From the NCBI GenBank assembly GCA_964019415.1, contig OZ025872.1:5931822-5995821 (forward strand): 64,000 bases of DNA. Direction: 5' to 3'. The translations under genes were made by a program, and so were the position numbers. The DNA comes from Ianthella basta. Lineage: Eukaryota > Porifera > Demospongiae > Verongiida > Ianthellidae. Shown here in pieces: positions 32,957-45,693 of this stretch (positions are counted from its first letter, which is position 1; the number at the start of each line of letters is the position of its first letter). The notes beneath the pieces were generated by a model. The model did not search any database, was not told the DNA's origin, and was given only the letters and a program-made list of their open reading frames with translations.

Positions 32957-34335
32957 CACTTGCACTGTAACAAAAAATGTTAGTGAAGAGACACAGAGCA
33001 GCAGATATAGATGACAGGCTGTCTACTACTGGAAGCAAGGATCTGCATGCACAGTCTCTGCACATACACTATTGTCTTGCCAGTGAACAGAAGATGTACC
33101 AACATGTTGTCCATTCATCGTCTTTTCATGTACACACATTTACACACATGTAGTACACACACATATACCCTGTGTGCACAAACACACACACATGTCATGC
33201 ACACACTGTGCATTCAATCCTAGGCCTGGCAAGGGCCTAGCCAAGCTGGAATGTACAATAAATGTTTGTGAATGGCTGAACACTCAATTGTTTGATGATC
33301 TATGACTGATCGTGACTCTTCTTTGCCAAACACAGAAGCCAAGGAGCCAAGGAAGACTGCGACACCAACCTGCTCTTTGACAGTTTGAAACCCAATCAGG
33401 AAATAGCAGCAGTTTGTGGCCAATACCGCAAAACTGCAGCAGCACTCTGCTCTTTGACAGTTCGAGCCTCAATTTGGAAGAAAGAGCAGTTCGTGGGCGA
33501 TATTGCAAGACTGTACATGCACCCACCTCTTTGATGACTTCTTGCTAATTCATTTTAGTGACAAAGCCCAAATACTGACTGGCTTCTTTCCCATGATTGA
33601 ATGGAGGTCCTTAGCTGCAACACACCTACACTGCAATGAGACAGATGCAGATCACAGCCCTGGACATGTACTCACATGCAGTTATATACTCAGTTCACTG
33701 CATATCACGGCTGTTTCACTTGTATCCCACGTGTACAACTTAGTAATTCTTGCGCAATAGCAAAATGGCGCCCAATGCCGTATGCTAGCCATGTATAAGG
33801 ATATAAGGATATATAGCCGTGCTATAGCTATTCATTCACACATATGAATGTACTTAATACCAGCTACAGTCTTTATGCATGTATTCGGTCACTCTTCATT
33901 CATGCATTTCTTTGTACTGAATCTACATCAGAATCCCAGCAGAGATCTGAACTGTTCCACTGAATGGCTCACCGGTTACTGGAGCATAGAAGGCAAGAGT
34001 AGAAAGCAACTTTCCAATTCTAGCCTGACTATAAGGGCTTTACATGTATGAGGCAAATACTATACAAAGCCTTTTGCAAAGTAACCTTGTCTCATTGAGC
34101 TAGTGGTGAACTAAAAAGCAAAGACGCTCATGAAGCACATGACTATTCTGTGAGTTGACACAGAGGAGATCTTTAGGGAAGGGCATGTACACGACTAACA
34201 TGTGACAGTCTACACTAGGCATCCATTCATGTCACAGAACATGTCCCAACCTCATTCGTGACATAACAGCCAATTTGATGACAGTGGTGTGTGAGGGAGT
34301 TGCTGTTGAACTATCCCTGCAGCCCTGCATGTGGA
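32957..34335 (+). repeat. Composite repeat R copy plus fossil retroelement start
   Basis: It enters R at accacttgcactgtaacaaa and runs to the retroelement piece (34245-34335, HNLIRDITANLMT-like), then breaks off at a unique sequence just before the (CA)n tract. A short insertion at 33710-33830 is not in other copies. Confidence 0.65.
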
Positions 34336-34432
34336 TAATACATTTGCGCCCTCGGGACTCGTGCAGTAAATGCAGTATGACATTGATAGCGTGTAGGGGT
34401 ATAATGCCATCATGTATTGCATACAATCAAAA

Positions 34433-34614
<182 letters not shown>

Positions 34615-34952
34615 TTGTACTTGTTTTGTAGATGAGAGAGGTGGGGTATGGCCTTGAGTGACGGCATCAGAGTATCCGTCCTGTGCTCATGGCCATAGAA
34701 TTTCCCCACCTACACTTGGTAATGTCTAGGTGACTAGCATACGTTGCACTATCAGTGTTAGACACTGGAAAGTGCACTACACCTAACAGAGAATTACACA
34801 AGTTCCTTACTTTCCCAGTGGTGTGTGGTTCACAAGTATGACTAGACTTGTAACCAAAGCAAAAACCAAGTTTTCAACCTTCCGAAAGCCAGACTTGTTG
34901 GCTGCAGATCTGTCATCCTTCTGGCATACTCACACAGTTTCTGCCAAACACT

Positions 34953-34954
<2 letters not shown>

Positions 34955-35042
<88 letters not shown>

Positions 35043-35076
35043 ACGCACACGCACACGCACACGCACACGCACACGC

Positions 35077-35130
<54 letters not shown>

Positions 35131-35131
35131 A
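34955..35131. repeat. (CA)n tract with a (CACGCA)n centre
   Basis: Pure ca flanks surround about ten cacgca-type hexamers near 35031-35085. Confidence 0.95.
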
Positions 35132-36056
35132 CGCTTACACATACACTAATTTCAAGTTTTTAACCCTAAATATTTGTTTTGTCAAGTGATGCACATGCAT
35201 GTAGCTCCTCTATATACCCCTATATATAGGCATATACTCAAAGACATTGTGCTGGCTTAGATGCTTGAATCATTAGTCATCTCTTCACCCCTCATGCAGG
35301 TCTGTCATCACCTGCATTTGGGGTCATGCTCAGCAAAGACCATGACTAGAAAACCATTCATCTGCCATTCATTGAAGTATATCAATTACACTCATAGCTA
35401 ATGAAGACCTAGCTAGGCAGAGGGTATATTCCTTCCTACTAGATGTACTACTGATAGTCTTTATAAACATTAATTATTCTGTATTAAATATCGACACATT
35501 GGATAATGCATGATTATTACCTGTATTTCCATAAAACATTTTGTCAATGAATAATGCTGATGTACTGATGTTGCAGTAACAAGGCAGGTAGAATGTGTGC
35601 TTGCATGTCTGCATGTTATTGACCCAGATACTGATGAATGGTAGGATGACTGGCTCCTCTTGTATCCACTATGCAGTACAACACTTGTGGTTTCAGCAAG
35701 AGCTGATAATTATGGTGAAGGGAAGGCTATCATGATCATGAGTGTAGCTTAATTGACACAACGTTGCTGCCTGATCACTGGTTATTTGTCATCAAAAGGG
35801 CTCCATTGCCCCAGCCAAGTGTTGTCGTGATGGGGCTAAAGTAGTCAGTGAGCCATTCAGTGGAACAGTTCATATCCGTGCTGTGATTCTGATGTACATT
35901 CAGTACAACGAAATGCATGGGGAGTTCTTCTGCTCTCAATGTGGAACTCATCATATATAGATTAACATGTAGCACAATTCTGGTGTGTGCAAGGAGAGTA
36001 TCCAGCTTGTGCTTGCTAGCAGCTAAGCTGGTCTTCTACAGCTTAACAGGGCTTTG
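35132..36056. other. Duplicated non-coding cassette sequence
   Basis: 35220-35620 resembles 31660-32060 and 40730-41060. 35640-35930 contains an inverted piece of R (cagtggaacagttcat). No gene was recognised. Confidence 0.45.
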
Positions 36057-36640
36057 AGTGGTACTGTCCATTGTATGACTACTGTATAGTAGTACAAATT
36101 CTGTATAGCTATATATAAGGTCATAGAAGTTGCTTCTCAGGTGGAACTCCTATAGGGAAGTGGGGGAAGGGGGGGAGGTTCTTTTGAAACCCCCCCGAAT
36201 CCCCCTTGCAGACGGGCGGACGTAGGACGTCCTGGGTGGTGATCTGCACGTGTCTCATTGCAGTATAGATGTGCTGAAGCCAATGACTTCCATTCAATAG
36301 TAGGAAAGAAGCCAGTCAGGACTAGGACTTCAGTGACTAAAAGTAATTAGGAAGAAGTCATGGAACAGCAAGGCACAGACTTCAGATGTTGCCCCTTGGC
36401 TTCTGGTTTTTTCCCAAGAACTAGTCAGAGACCAATAAACAAGTGTGCAGCCATTCACACACATATTGTAGATTCAGCACAGCCCACGCAGTTGCCATGA
36501 TCAAATAAACAGTGTACATAAAGGCGTGTGCATATAATGTGTGTGTGTGTGTTTGTGTGTGCTTAATTACACAAATCTACACAACTACGGTGTAATCAGC
36601 CTATATAGTGGTCGAAACGTCCTGCATCAATTGTCTATTA
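36057..36640. repeat. Segmental duplicate of 49562-50138
   Basis: It shares tggtactgtccattgtatga through gtggtcgaaacgtcctg. At the end of the other copy the sequence switches directly into the 3' end of peptide gene 3. Confidence 0.75.
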
Positions 36641-36689
36641 CCTATCTGCTACGTCTGATGCTCAATATGTACTTTACCGAATATATAGC

Positions 36690-38010
36690 TAGAACACCAC
36701 ACTGTACATGTGTGTTCATTCACCTGCATGAATTTGTGTTACTCTGCACTGTCCTTGGAGGCTGCTATATAATGCCAACTCAGCTGTAGTCAACTGCTAT
36801 ACCACTGTGTTCTACCATGCATGATTGGGTGTCACAAGCTCATAATAACTTATGTACACTGTATACATTATAAATAAACATTTTATGTATACATAATTAA
36901 TACTATAGTACTTGTAGTATAACTATAATAAGAATACTCGCAGTATATAATAATTAAACTTAACTTAATATGTTGGACATGTATACGTATGCTAATACGC
37001 ATGTCATTATGATGCAGTTTGGGTGTGCGAGAGGATTTCTGCAGCGAATCCTATGAAGATTCATGGCAGAACAGGGTGCTATTCCAAGAGAGCTTCAGCC
37101 CACGACCTCGATGCTCATTATACTGTAGTGTCTCGTCGTAAGCGCTAGAAGCTCAGGAAATGTACCCTCTATTTCAAAGGAAATCTTACCATAGCATTTG
37201 GGATTGCTGCATTCTGTGCACACGAGGCTATAGGATAGGTGAAGCAGGAATTTGGGAGTATCGTTCACTCTTGTCCCTACACCCTATACCAGTGAAGGCA
37301 TCTCAACAGAAGAAGACAATGATGTAATATTCTCTCCAGGATTGTCTGCACCAGGCACATCTGGCAGTTGAGCAGAGACTGAAACTGTCTGATGTACTGC
37401 AACATGTAGTCTGCCTCAAAGTGAACTGTCAACATATGTTGACAGTACACTTTGAGACCAAACAAGTATTTTGAGTTAAAAACTCGTGGGGTATAGGGTG
37501 CCCCTGAACTCGAATTACTATCTAGCAATCTCCTTATGAATTTTCAGTAATCCAGAAGGTTGGGGATACAGCAATGCTGATGGCCTGAAAGATACATCTA
37601 GATGCAATACGTAGACTGTTGGTTTGCAAGAGTTGCAAGTTTCCAGACCAGTCAGTTATCAGGTGAAAGAACCTCTACTACGCACAAACACGCAGCATTA
37701 TGGGACATTGCACTTTTGGCATTTTCTTTGAATGATTCCAATACACAGTGCATGCATGTGCGTGCGTGTGAGTGCATACAAGACCATCAATACTACACGG
37801 TAAAGCTTGTTTTCATCCTTATGTACACACCTAGCTACCAGATACAACGTTTTAGGATGATTTCGTTCTAGGCTTCTCTTGTGCACATCACATGACATTG
37901 CGCATAGCCACGGCAACACGGGAATTGACACCTTCATCTTAAGATAGCACTTAAGCCTTGGCCCCTTCGTATTTGTTTTCCTCCATGAACCAGTCAAAGA
38001 TCATCAAACA
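36690..38010. repeat. Segmental duplicate shared with 57000-58930 and 41400-41930
   Basis: 36690-37540 matches 57000-58450, apart from an insertion at about 57250-57895. 37460-38010 matches 41410-41935 and 58378-58925 (gtattttgagttaaaaactc, catcacatgacattg). A related piece is in the satellite spacer at 53480-53620. No gene was recognised. Confidence 0.65.
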
Positions 38011-38604
38011 GTTAACCCCATAGTGCTCAAGTTTAAGCGCCATACCCTAATTGCCCATGTTTAAATGGCTGCGCACACGAAGATGTTTTGTGCACTAAGT
38101 TTTAGCGCTCTCTAGCTATCCCTTCACCAAAACGGCGACGTAAGGAGGAAGGTAGTGTAGAGTGATGCTCTCCATGACGTTTGACAGCGTAGTTGGACCC
38201 AATCCAGACTCTTCGCACGAGTGCGTGGTGCCATTGAGGAAAACGCGGCACGCCTACTCTCTAAGCCTTTTCTCATCCCTGAAACGTGACGATGTACGTA
38301 AGTGAATTATTGGCGCAGTATCACAGAAAGATGTATAGTCCGTACTTCACCATTTCGTTACACAGCGCGCGTTCTTTGGCTTTAATTACGAACAAGAAGG
38401 ACACGGCGTAACGTCGCTCGAACTAAAGCAGTTGGCTACTAAATTTTATTACATATGGAGCATATGCGCACTGCCTTGGAAGAGAAACTTGGTACAATGA
38501 GAAAAAAGGAAAAAGGAAACAACAGGTCATATACTAAATCTACAACAAGTTGCATTGCCTAAATACATAATTATGTTACTGCAGTCACACATACATTGGC
38601 TATA
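38011..38604. other. Unique CpG-richer insert in the duplicated cassette
   Basis: It interrupts the cassette that continues uninterrupted at 41930 and 58925. It contains gcgccataccctaattgccc and several CG-rich words but no recognisable reading frame. Confidence 0.4.
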
Positions 38605-39165
38605 TCACAGTTGGCCTTCCGTGATGGCACGGTCAAAATCAATGCCACAGTCAACTGGCTGTCTGGATGATCTCGATCCTCTGATTGCCCTGACTGCAGA
38701 ACGTAAGAAAGCAAATGAGATGCGGCACCCAATCAAGTACATGATCTGCGATAAAGAGATCTGTTTCTTGTCAGAGAGAGTATCAACAATTCTTTTGAAA
38801 AAGATGGTACACTCCCTTGCCATACCTTCAGTGGAAGCAAAGACCAAAGGTGTGGAGACTCCGTGTTCAACTTCTCTCACCCTTTCAGCATATTGTCTCT
38901 TCTTCTCTTGCTCATGCATGCGGTACAAGCAGTAAAATCCTTCTGGCGATAAGAGGGGGCAATTGGGTAGAAAACCCTAATGTCCCTTACACCAGAAGTC
39001 ACTTGCTCTCACATCAAGTCTTGCTTCATCCTCTCTATTTGCTGACCTGAACTGGAATCTCTCATCATGTAGTCGCTGCAGTCTCGGCTTGGTTGAGACA
39101 TTTGATGCTTGCTCTTTCAATAACTCAGCTGTCAGATCACGGATCTCGTTGTGCCTTAAGGTGGG
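38605..39165 (-). mobile_element. Retroelement fossil, C-terminal nuclease-like domain
   Basis: The minus strand reads HNEIRDLTAELLKEQASN near the start and YRMHEQEKKRQYAERVREVE, TPLVFASTEGMARECTIFFK and CRISFAFLRSAVRAIRGSRS near the end. This is the conserved C-terminal domain following reverse transcriptases in many sponge and cnidarian retroelements. The copy is broken and lacks the reverse transcriptase. It is better preserved than the plus-strand relatives at 27868, 43518, 47120 and 61755. Confidence 0.7.
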
Positions 39166-39439
39166 TATACCACCTGTATGATATGTCTAAAGCAGTTGCT
39201 TGCACGCAGCTTACGCAACCAGGAGACAAGGTACGCTCGCTGAGAGAAGACGGTTGCTTGCATAGAAGACTTGTAACCACTGAAGCAGCAACGTTTTCCA
39301 GGCCTCTTTAGTTATGACACTTTTAGGTGTCATTGGGCCTTAACGACATTGCATTTTATGACACCGAAAGGTGTCATTGTCCGCTTTGTCTTGATCGTAC
39401 TTGTCTGCTGAATTGTTGCCATATTTAGAGTAATTGTTT

Positions 39440-40097
39440 CTGCTTGCACCCTGTCAGCCATCCACACACAAATTGCACATTCCAACATGGCCAAACTCTT
39501 GCCAGGTTTGAATACACAGTGAATGTATGTGCATCTGTATGGGTGTGTACAAGACCATGCATGCATGGTCAATATGCAGGTTGGTGCATGTTCTATTCAC
39601 TGACAAGATAATAGCTTGTGTGCAGTGACTGAGCATGCATGTGCTTGCTTCAAGCAGTAGACAGCTTGCAGCCTGTCATTTCTGCTCCTCTGTGTCTTTT
39701 CACTAACATTACTTGTTACAGTGCAGGTGGTCCCCAGCTGTTGTGTGCTGTTGTGTGCATCTTTGACGTCAATGGATACCTGGTATGCACAATGTTGATT
39801 GTGTGCCTTTCTCAAAAGAATTCCTCTGCTATTCCACAATTGTGTCAACTCACTGATACAGTCATGCACTCTTGCTTTATGATTCATCACTAGTCTCACA
39901 TGCCAAACCCCCTGTAGAAGGGTCTGGTAGTTTTGGTTAAGTCGACTTATGCCATAGGAATATAATTATCATGCAATTGTGGTAATTCTTGCACAATGTC
40001 ACCCGTAGTATGGATGACTGCTCAATTGTTGATGATTGTTGACTGGTTTTTGCAGAAAACCAGAAGCCAAAGGGCCAAGGAAGACTGCGCCTTGCTC
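39440..40097 (-). repeat. Composite repeat R, inverted partial copy
   Basis: Reverse-oriented match to R (gcttcaagcagtagacagct, catctttgacgtcaatggat), with relatives at 41935-42600 and 58920-59600. It joins a fossil-retroelement scrap (40098-40235, cttgatctcagtgaagcgaa). Confidence 0.6.
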
Positions 40098-40235
40098 TTG
40101 ACTTGATCTCAGTGAAGCGAAGTGAGAACTGCACTGACAATGTGTGTCAAGCTGCTGAAGCATGCATGCAATGCACACGTATATGAGCTATTAAGTGTAT
40201 ATGTTATATATATGCAACAGCTGCACAGAAGCATA

Positions 40236-40440
40236 TATATGACAGTTCACAGCAGATGAGGATCAACTGAATGCTTTTGATAGCAGTCATTATTCCTCCT
40301 GTCTAGCTGCCGGTATTAGCTATACATCACAAGCTCAGCAAGCAGCAATTTATACCCAATGGATGAAGCAGTACATGTGCACTGTCAATATCATTCTACA
40401 TAGCCAAGTGCTGTGACATTACATATATACTAAGCATCAT
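40236..40440 (-). pseudogene. Peptide precursor remnant, copy 4 (promoter and signal peptide only)
   Basis: On the minus strand the TATAAATT box (40347-40354) and the leader are conserved. The frame reads MTAIKSIQLILICCELS and then runs directly into unrelated repeat sequence. All 29-residue units are missing, so this is a deletion derivative. Confidence 0.75.
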
Positions 40441-40519
40441 ATCCATTTACACTTCCACGTCTACTAAATGTTTGCTGGGTATAATGTCATCATATATTGT
40501 ATACCACATTGTAAAGAAG

Positions 40520-40546
40520 CACACACACACACACACACACACACAA

Positions 40547-40612
<66 letters not shown>

Positions 40613-40668
40613 CACACGCACACGCGCGCGCGCGCGCACGCACACACGCATGCACACACACACACACT
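40520..40668. repeat. (CA)n tract with a (CG)n core
   Basis: A ca repeat with an alternating cgcgcgcg stretch near 40623-40638. Confidence 0.95.
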
Positions 40669-41400
40669 TACACATACAATAATTTCAAGTTTTTAACCCT
40701 AAACACTTGTTTCGTCGAGCAAGCTTCCCTCCTGCCAGTGGAGAGGGCACAGCATACTCAAAGACAATGTGCCGGGGTTTGGGGTCATCTCTTCACCATT
40801 AATTCATGCAGGTTTGTCATCACCTGCATCTGGGGTCATGCTCAGCGAAGACCATGCCTAGAAAATTGTTGATCTGCCATTCATCGAAGTATATCAATTA
40901 CACTCATAGCCAATGAAGACCAAGCTAGAGGGTATACATGTCTGCCTGCTAGATGTACTGCTGATAGTCTTTATAAAAATTAAATATTCTGTATTATATA
41001 TGGACACATTGGATGATGCATGATCATCCATATAACATTTTGTCAATGAATAATGCTGATGGGTTGACGTCGCCCGTCTTGTGGTTCGCAGAGAGCTATC
41101 CTTCCATTTCCATTTTTTCCTTCACGGACAACGGCCATTTTCTAATTATATTTTCCGTTGACTTCCAATTTTTAACGGACTTTATTGGCTGTCGTCCCAC
41201 AATTTAAACCGATAATCATCAATTTGCAGTAACATGGCTGCTGAGGGCATCTGGGGACAGGCGTCGGGTGCCTTAGCTCGCCGAAGGCGGGCCACTCTGC
41301 TAGAATAATATATTTACGAACATGAAGCCAAACAAATACTTAAATCTGAAAACAATATAGGGGCACTTTTGGCGCATGTAGTCTGCATAAATTACTGTCA
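40669..41400. other. Cassette sequence with a unique CpG-richer insert
   Basis: 40720-41065 is duplicated (relatives at 31640 and 35230). 41066-41330 is unique and includes a short ATG-led frame (MAAEGIWGQASGALARRR) with a good start context but only 15 codons. It is too short to call. Confidence 0.35.
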
Positions 41401-42640
41401 ACATATACCTAACAAGTATTTTGAGTTAAAAACTCGTGGGGTATAGGGTGCCCCTGAACTCGAATTGCTTTGAGGATACAGCAATTAATGCTGATGGCTT
41501 GAAAGATGCATCTAGATGCAATACATAGACTGTTGGTTTGCAAGAGTTGCAAGTTTCCAGACCAGTCAGTTATCCAGTGAAAGACCTCTACTACACACAA
41601 ACACGCAGCATTATGGGACACTGCACTTTTGGCATTTTCTTCGAATGATTCCAATACACAGTGAATGCATGTGCGTGTGTGTGAGTGCATACAAGACCAT
41701 CAATACTACACGGAAAAGCTTCTTTCCATCCTTATGTACACACCTAGCTACCAGATACAACGTTTTAGGATGATTTCGTTCCTAGGCTACTCTTGTGCAC
41801 ATCACATGACATTGTGCGCATAGCCATGGCAACACAGGAATTGACACTTTCATCTTAAGATAGCACTTATGTCTTGGCCCCTTGGCATTTGTTTTCCTCC
41901 ATGAACCAGCCAAAGATCATCAAACAATTAAGTGAGCAGCCATCCACACACAAATTGTGCATTCCAGCATGGCCAAACTCTTGCCAGAATCGAATACACA
42001 GTGAATGTATGTGCATCTGCATGGGTGCATACAAGACCATGCATGCATGGTCAACATGCAGGTTGGTGCATGTTCTATACACTGACAAGATAATAGCTTG
42101 TGTGCAGTGACTGAGCATGCATGTGCTTGCTTCAAGCAGTAGACAGCTGCAGCCTGTCATTTCTGCTGCTCTGTGTCTCTTCACTATAACATTATATTAC
42201 TTGTTACAGTGCAAGTGGTCCCCAGCTGTTGTGTGCTGTTAATTGTGTGCATCTTTGGCATCAATAAAAAAATGGATACCTGGTAAGCACCGTGTTGGTT
42301 GTGTGCCTTCCCCGAAAGAATTCCTCTGCTATTCCACAATTGTGTCAACTCACTGATACAGTCATGCACTCTTGCTTTATGATTCATAACTAGTCTCACA
42401 TGCCAAACCCCCTGTAGAAGGGTCTGGTAGTTTTGGTTAAGTCGACTTATGCCATAGGAATATAATTATCGTGCAATTGTGGTAATTCTTGCACAATGTC
42501 GCCTGTAGTATTGATGACTGCTCAATTGTTGAAGATCGTTGCAGATTATTGCAGAAAACCAGAAGCCAAAGGGCCAAGGAAGACTGTGCCTTGCTCTTTG
42601 ATGACTTCTAGCTAATTCTTTTAGTCATTGAAGCCCAAAG
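41401..42640. repeat. Cassette duplicate with inverted R copy
   Basis: 41410-41935 matches 37460-38010. 41935-42600 matches 39440-40090 and 58920-59600. It is non-coding. Confidence 0.65.
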
Positions 42641-42644
42641 GCCT

Positions 42645-42783
42645 TCGTCAGCTGTGTACAAAACTGAGAATGTTGTACACACACAATCCTAGAATTTGAT
42701 TGGCCACACAGTCACCCATATCTATATTAACCAGTCTCACACTGTACATTCTCAGTTTTGTACGCAACTGACGAAGGCTTTCG
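42645..42783. repeat. Inverted repeat ending in a ctgacga...gaaac motif
   Basis: The left arm (about 42647-42688, aaaggccttcgtcag, tgtacaaaactgagaatgt) pairs with the right arm (about 42742-42782, acattctcagttttgtac, ctgacgaaggcttt). The right arm continues to ctttcgggccgaaac, resembling a hammerhead-ribozyme core (CUGANGA, stem, GAAA). Confidence 0.55.
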
Positions 42784-42883
42784 GGCCGAAACATCCTGCA
42801 TTCAGTTGTTGAATAATCTGCTACGTATTGCCCACAAACTATTCGCTTACATTGAACGTAGCAATGAGCCTCTTCTTCTACAA

Positions 42884-43215
42884 AATTAATGTTGTGTCAA
42901 TTAAGTCACACTCATGATCAAGGTAACCTTCCCTTCACCATAATTCTTGGCTCCTGTTTTCAGTCACATACTCACCAGTTCCTACATGTCCTGCTCCTGC
43001 TTTTTGCCCCGTCGCCTTTTTCCCGCCTTGTTTGCATATATAAATTGCCTTGCCTGTTTGCCTTGTTTTGTAATCCTCAATCACTGATGAAGACTCCTGG
43101 ATTGGGGTCAGAATGTCAGATTGGACTCCTACACCGCTCCCTAATTTGATCGGATAGAGTAGTATCCAGAGAAAGTGAGTATGATGTTACCTAGCCACTC
43201 AGACATCCCAGCAGA
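42884..43215. repeat. Segmental duplicate of 61140-61470
   Basis: Shared words include taatgttgtgtcaattaag, tcctgctcctgctttttgcc and ccctaatttgatcgga. Non-coding. Confidence 0.7.
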
Positions 43216-43517
43216 GATCTGAACAGTTCCACTGAACGGCTCACCATTAATTTTACTGAAGCATAGAAAGCAAGAGCAGAACAACTTTCCAGTGCTATCC
43301 CAACTAAGGGCTTTACATGTATGAGGCAAATACTATACAAAGCCTTCTGCAAAGTAACCTTGTCTCATTGAGCTAGTGATGAACTAAGAAGCAAAGAGTA
43401 CATGACTGTTCTGTGAGTTGACACGTACAGAGGAGATCTTTAGAGGAGGGCATGTATATACACAACTAACACGTGACAGTCTACACTAGGCATCCATTCA
43501 TGTCACAGAACATGTCA

Positions 43518-43975
43518 CAACCTCATTCGTGACATAACAGCATATTTGCCGACAGAGGTGTGCGAGGGAGTTGCTGTTGAACTATCCCTGCAGCCCTGAG
43601 GAGTTTCCTACACAGTTGCAATCACCAATGACAATTAATGCACAGTCAGACATTTGCGTCGAAGATTTTTGGAGGAATGGTAACCAATGTAAGGATCTGC
43701 AGCTGCGATCCAATGGCCCCAAGCTATCGTATAACTCCTCCCTGGAAGCAGTGTACCAATCACAGGAGAGAGAAAAGCAGAGGCAGTACGTATAACGCAT
43801 TAGGGAAGTTGAAATGGGCTCCTTCACCTTCCCCCACCCCATCGTGTTTTTTCCGTCTTCGAAGAAATGAGCAAATGCACAGCAGTGCATGGCATACAAG
43901 TGCCTGGCTGACTTGATCTCAGTGAAGCAAAGCGAGACCTCCACTGACAATGTGTGTTATGCTGCTGAAGCATGC
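43518..43975 (+). mobile_element. Fossil retroelement fragment (same domain as 38605-39165)
   Basis: It contains SDICVEDFWRNG and QSQEREKQRQY, matching the C-terminal domain. It is old and broken, and is preceded by an R-unit start (43205-43480). Confidence 0.55.
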
Positions 43976-44021
43976 ATGCAATGCACACATGTACATGAGC
44001 TATTGATATATATGAATATTG

Positions 44022-45013
44022 ACATAATTCAGCTTTTCCTGCAAAAATAAGGGGCATTCTACAATGGCATTGCAATTGGTTATGTCATATAATATAACCA
44101 ATCCATATTATTATATGCATGCAGGACATGCTAATGTGTGTAGATGCATGAATGTCAATGTCCGTTCATGCAACTGATCATGACCATGTAAGATAAAATC
44201 GATGACTACCACAATTGCAAGCAATATATAGCATAATGTAAATTAAATCAAAACAGTGAATAGATGATAAATGCACAATCATGCTAAATGCCAAATGACT
44301 TGTGGATAATGCAAATGGAACAAACATAGCCTAAAGTATCAAGAGACTCGATATGAACACCAGAGAATGGTATACTTGCCAATACAGTGCACAAATAAAA
44401 ACAATCACTTGTGCACAATGCAGTAATCAAAAGAGTACGTATGCTGAGTAGCACATAACACAAAAGTATACACTGTAGTGCTTAAAATGGTGTTATTTGA
44501 TGTCACAGCCAGTCAGTTTGCTTCAAACTTTGTGTTCTTTGAGGCAGGGTCGCTTTGCTGAAGGCTCTGTGGTGTTTGCTTCATATAATCTGTCAGTCGA
44601 GATAGCATTATCAAGTTTGCCTTTCGTTCTTGCTTTCTACGCTCCAACTCTTTCCTAGTTTTCGTCACAACCAGTGTTTCGGGAATGCTGAAAGAAATCT
44701 CTATCATGTGTGCACAGTCACAAAATTCAACACTCTGCAATGGGTCATGCAAATTTTTGAACTGTTCCTTTCCTGCAGCAAATCTGGCTGTAGTCCTCAT
44801 TGGGTGCCTGAAAATGACAGCAGCTCAATGCAATTTTTGCATTCACAAGAAATGGGGATGTCCAGAGACCAATGAGATGGGTCTTCAATGGGGGTGTTTG
44901 TGGAAGCTTCCAATGCATTGGTAAAGAAGGAGGCAAATCCCAGCAAAGCATCACTCTTCCTTCCCAGCCACTGATGGAACTTACCCTTGTTTCAATATAA
45001 TTGTCATGTATAT
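44022..45013. repeat. 1-kb segmental duplicate of 62912-63918
   Basis: The two copies align almost without gaps and read roughly 95% or more alike by eye. Both carry the last exon of an oxygenase paralogue and its 3' flank. They end together after ttgtttcaatataattgt. Confidence 0.85.
44513..44985 (-). pseudogene. Last exon of a 2OG oxygenase paralogue, isolated copy
   Basis: After an acceptor (acaag, 44986-44990) it reads GKFHQWLGRKSDALLGFASF and later RTTARFAAGKEQFKN, TLVVTKTRKELERRKQER and KANLIMLSRLTDYMKQ. It aligns with residues from EEFHQWLGKKSDILL to the C-terminus of the intact gene. A one-base deletion near 44812 breaks the frame after CIEL. There is no catalytic part nearby, so it is an orphan 3' piece. 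Confidence 0.75.
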
Positions 45014-45690
45014 ATTGTACTATCAGGGCCGTAGCACCAAGATAAAAACCGGTCAGGGCAGATGGCGTGACTCAAACTAAGGGGATCTGGGGGCATGCCC
45101 CAGGAACATTTTTGAAATCTAGATGTTCTATGAGTACTTTTGGAGCAATTCCAGGCCACCAACACTCCCATGATAAAGTGTAACATAGACCAACAGGCAC
45201 TTACAGCATGCAGGAAAGACAATCAAGGGCCATGAAACAGGTAATACAATGCATTGAAATAATAAGATAGTACATTAAAAATCAAAATCTAGTGGTTTGT
45301 TAGCTGTCCCTCCGACGCTAGGCAGCACAAATCTCTCTTTCCCTTGACTAGAAGACACCATCAACGCAAATTTGCACAGCAATCAATTAACACACCATTT
45401 TAGCGCATCAGAAAACATAAAAAATGTCATGCGTACATCCGTAAAATGGCTGCCGTTGTTAAGGTTGGTTAGAGGACTAATTGTCTGGCTATTCCTTGTT
45501 CAAACCAAGTCCTGCAACACTGTAACAAGACCACTCTGCGTTTACAACTTTTTAACCTTAGGCCAGGGACCGGACTGGGTGCTATGGCCCTGACTATTAG
45601 CCACTGGGCTCCCTGGAAAGTAGCCATTTGACTAAGTGGATTTACCAGAATAATAGTGATTTGATACTGATACTGATACTGAACAGAAAA
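45014..45690. other. Non-coding stretch ending in a LINE-like tail
   Basis: No gene was found. 45600-45690 (gctccctggaaagtagccat, then repeated gatactg) resembles 25150-25240. Confidence 0.4.
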
Positions 45691-45693
45691 AAA

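Noticed and set aside
43000-43140. Possible LTR or promoter (tatataaattgcc followed by a conserved tail), duplicated at 61260-61400
   Set aside because: It belongs to a larger segmental duplicate. No paired terminal repeats, primer-binding site or coding sequence was seen.
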